From Paenibacillus cremeus (lineage in GTDB: Bacteria > Bacillota > Bacilli > Paenibacillales > NBRC-103111): a stretch of 45,167 bases of DNA. The stretch spans positions 139,343-184,509 of the forward strand of contig NZ_VNJI01000008.1 in NCBI RefSeq assembly GCF_007786445.1. The letters run 5' to 3'. Of this stretch, positions 45,155 through 45,167 are shown piece by piece. Numbering within the stretch: the first letter of the stretch is position 1; the number at the start of each line of letters is the position of its first letter. Below the pieces are notes generated by a model, which worked only from the letters and a program-made list of their open reading frames with translations, was not told where the DNA came from and made no database searches. The position numbers and the translations under genes were made by a program.

Positions 45155-45167
45155 TGCCCCTGCCATA

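Overview
The window looks like chromosomal DNA of a Paenibacillaceae-type Firmicute, most likely Paenibacillus or a close relative. Evidence: strong AGGAGG-type ribosome binding sites, some TTG and GTG starts, the Gram-positive sufCDSUB order, mtnKA and rpiR-nagBA operons, DUF1802 and MoxR/DUF58/DUF4129 clusters, and lipobox-bearing solute-binding proteins. No rRNA, tRNA or CRISPR array was seen.

Layout. 1-128 is the 3' end (domains V-VI) of a group II intron cut by the window edge. 210-4233 holds an SgrR-like regulator, a GNAT acetyltransferase and an orphan sugar-type binding lipoprotein whose ribosome binding site lies in an inverted repeat. 4309-7790 (minus) is the moxR-DUF58-DUF4129 operon. 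8107-9822 (minus) is an ABC exporter half-transporter. 9917-14085 is an IclR-controlled catabolic operon (SDR dehydrogenase, fumarylacetoacetate-hydrolase-fold enzyme, and an altronate-dehydratase-type enzyme split into two genes). Its content fits a non-phosphorylative diketo-hydrolase sugar-acid pathway. A 200-base nested inverted repeat follows (14150-14350), then a PilZ-like protein.

15092-17867 (minus) is rpiR-nagB-nagA for N-acetylglucosamine use. 18141-24779 encodes a 1712-residue secreted protein of about 14 cadherin-like repeats, followed 24 bases later by a TPR/GT2 glycosyltransferase. 24956-27271 (minus) is mtnK-mtnA (methionine salvage), with no S-box at its start. Two tiny genes and a DUF1802 gene precede sufCDSUB (28853-34108).

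Immediately after sufB the character changes. From 34109 to the right end the sequence looks like an accessory island: a truncated tyrosine integrase fused to a decayed 5'-nucleotidase, a UgpCAE-type ABC transporter with an RNase-J-like (beta-CASP) metallo-hydrolase, a 1.7-kb IS bounded by 15-bp inverted repeats, a UgpB-like lipoprotein with a structured leader, an AT-rich GNAT gene, and a frameshifted IS1595-type transposase whose promoter contains a LexA-like box.

The most interesting candidates are the ugp / beta-CASP / nucleotidase cluster (a possible organophosphate or nucleic-acid scavenging module), the split-dehydratase sugar-acid operon, the nested inverted-repeat element, and the SOS-box-bearing IS promoter. 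Everything here comes from reading the sequence. No database search was run.
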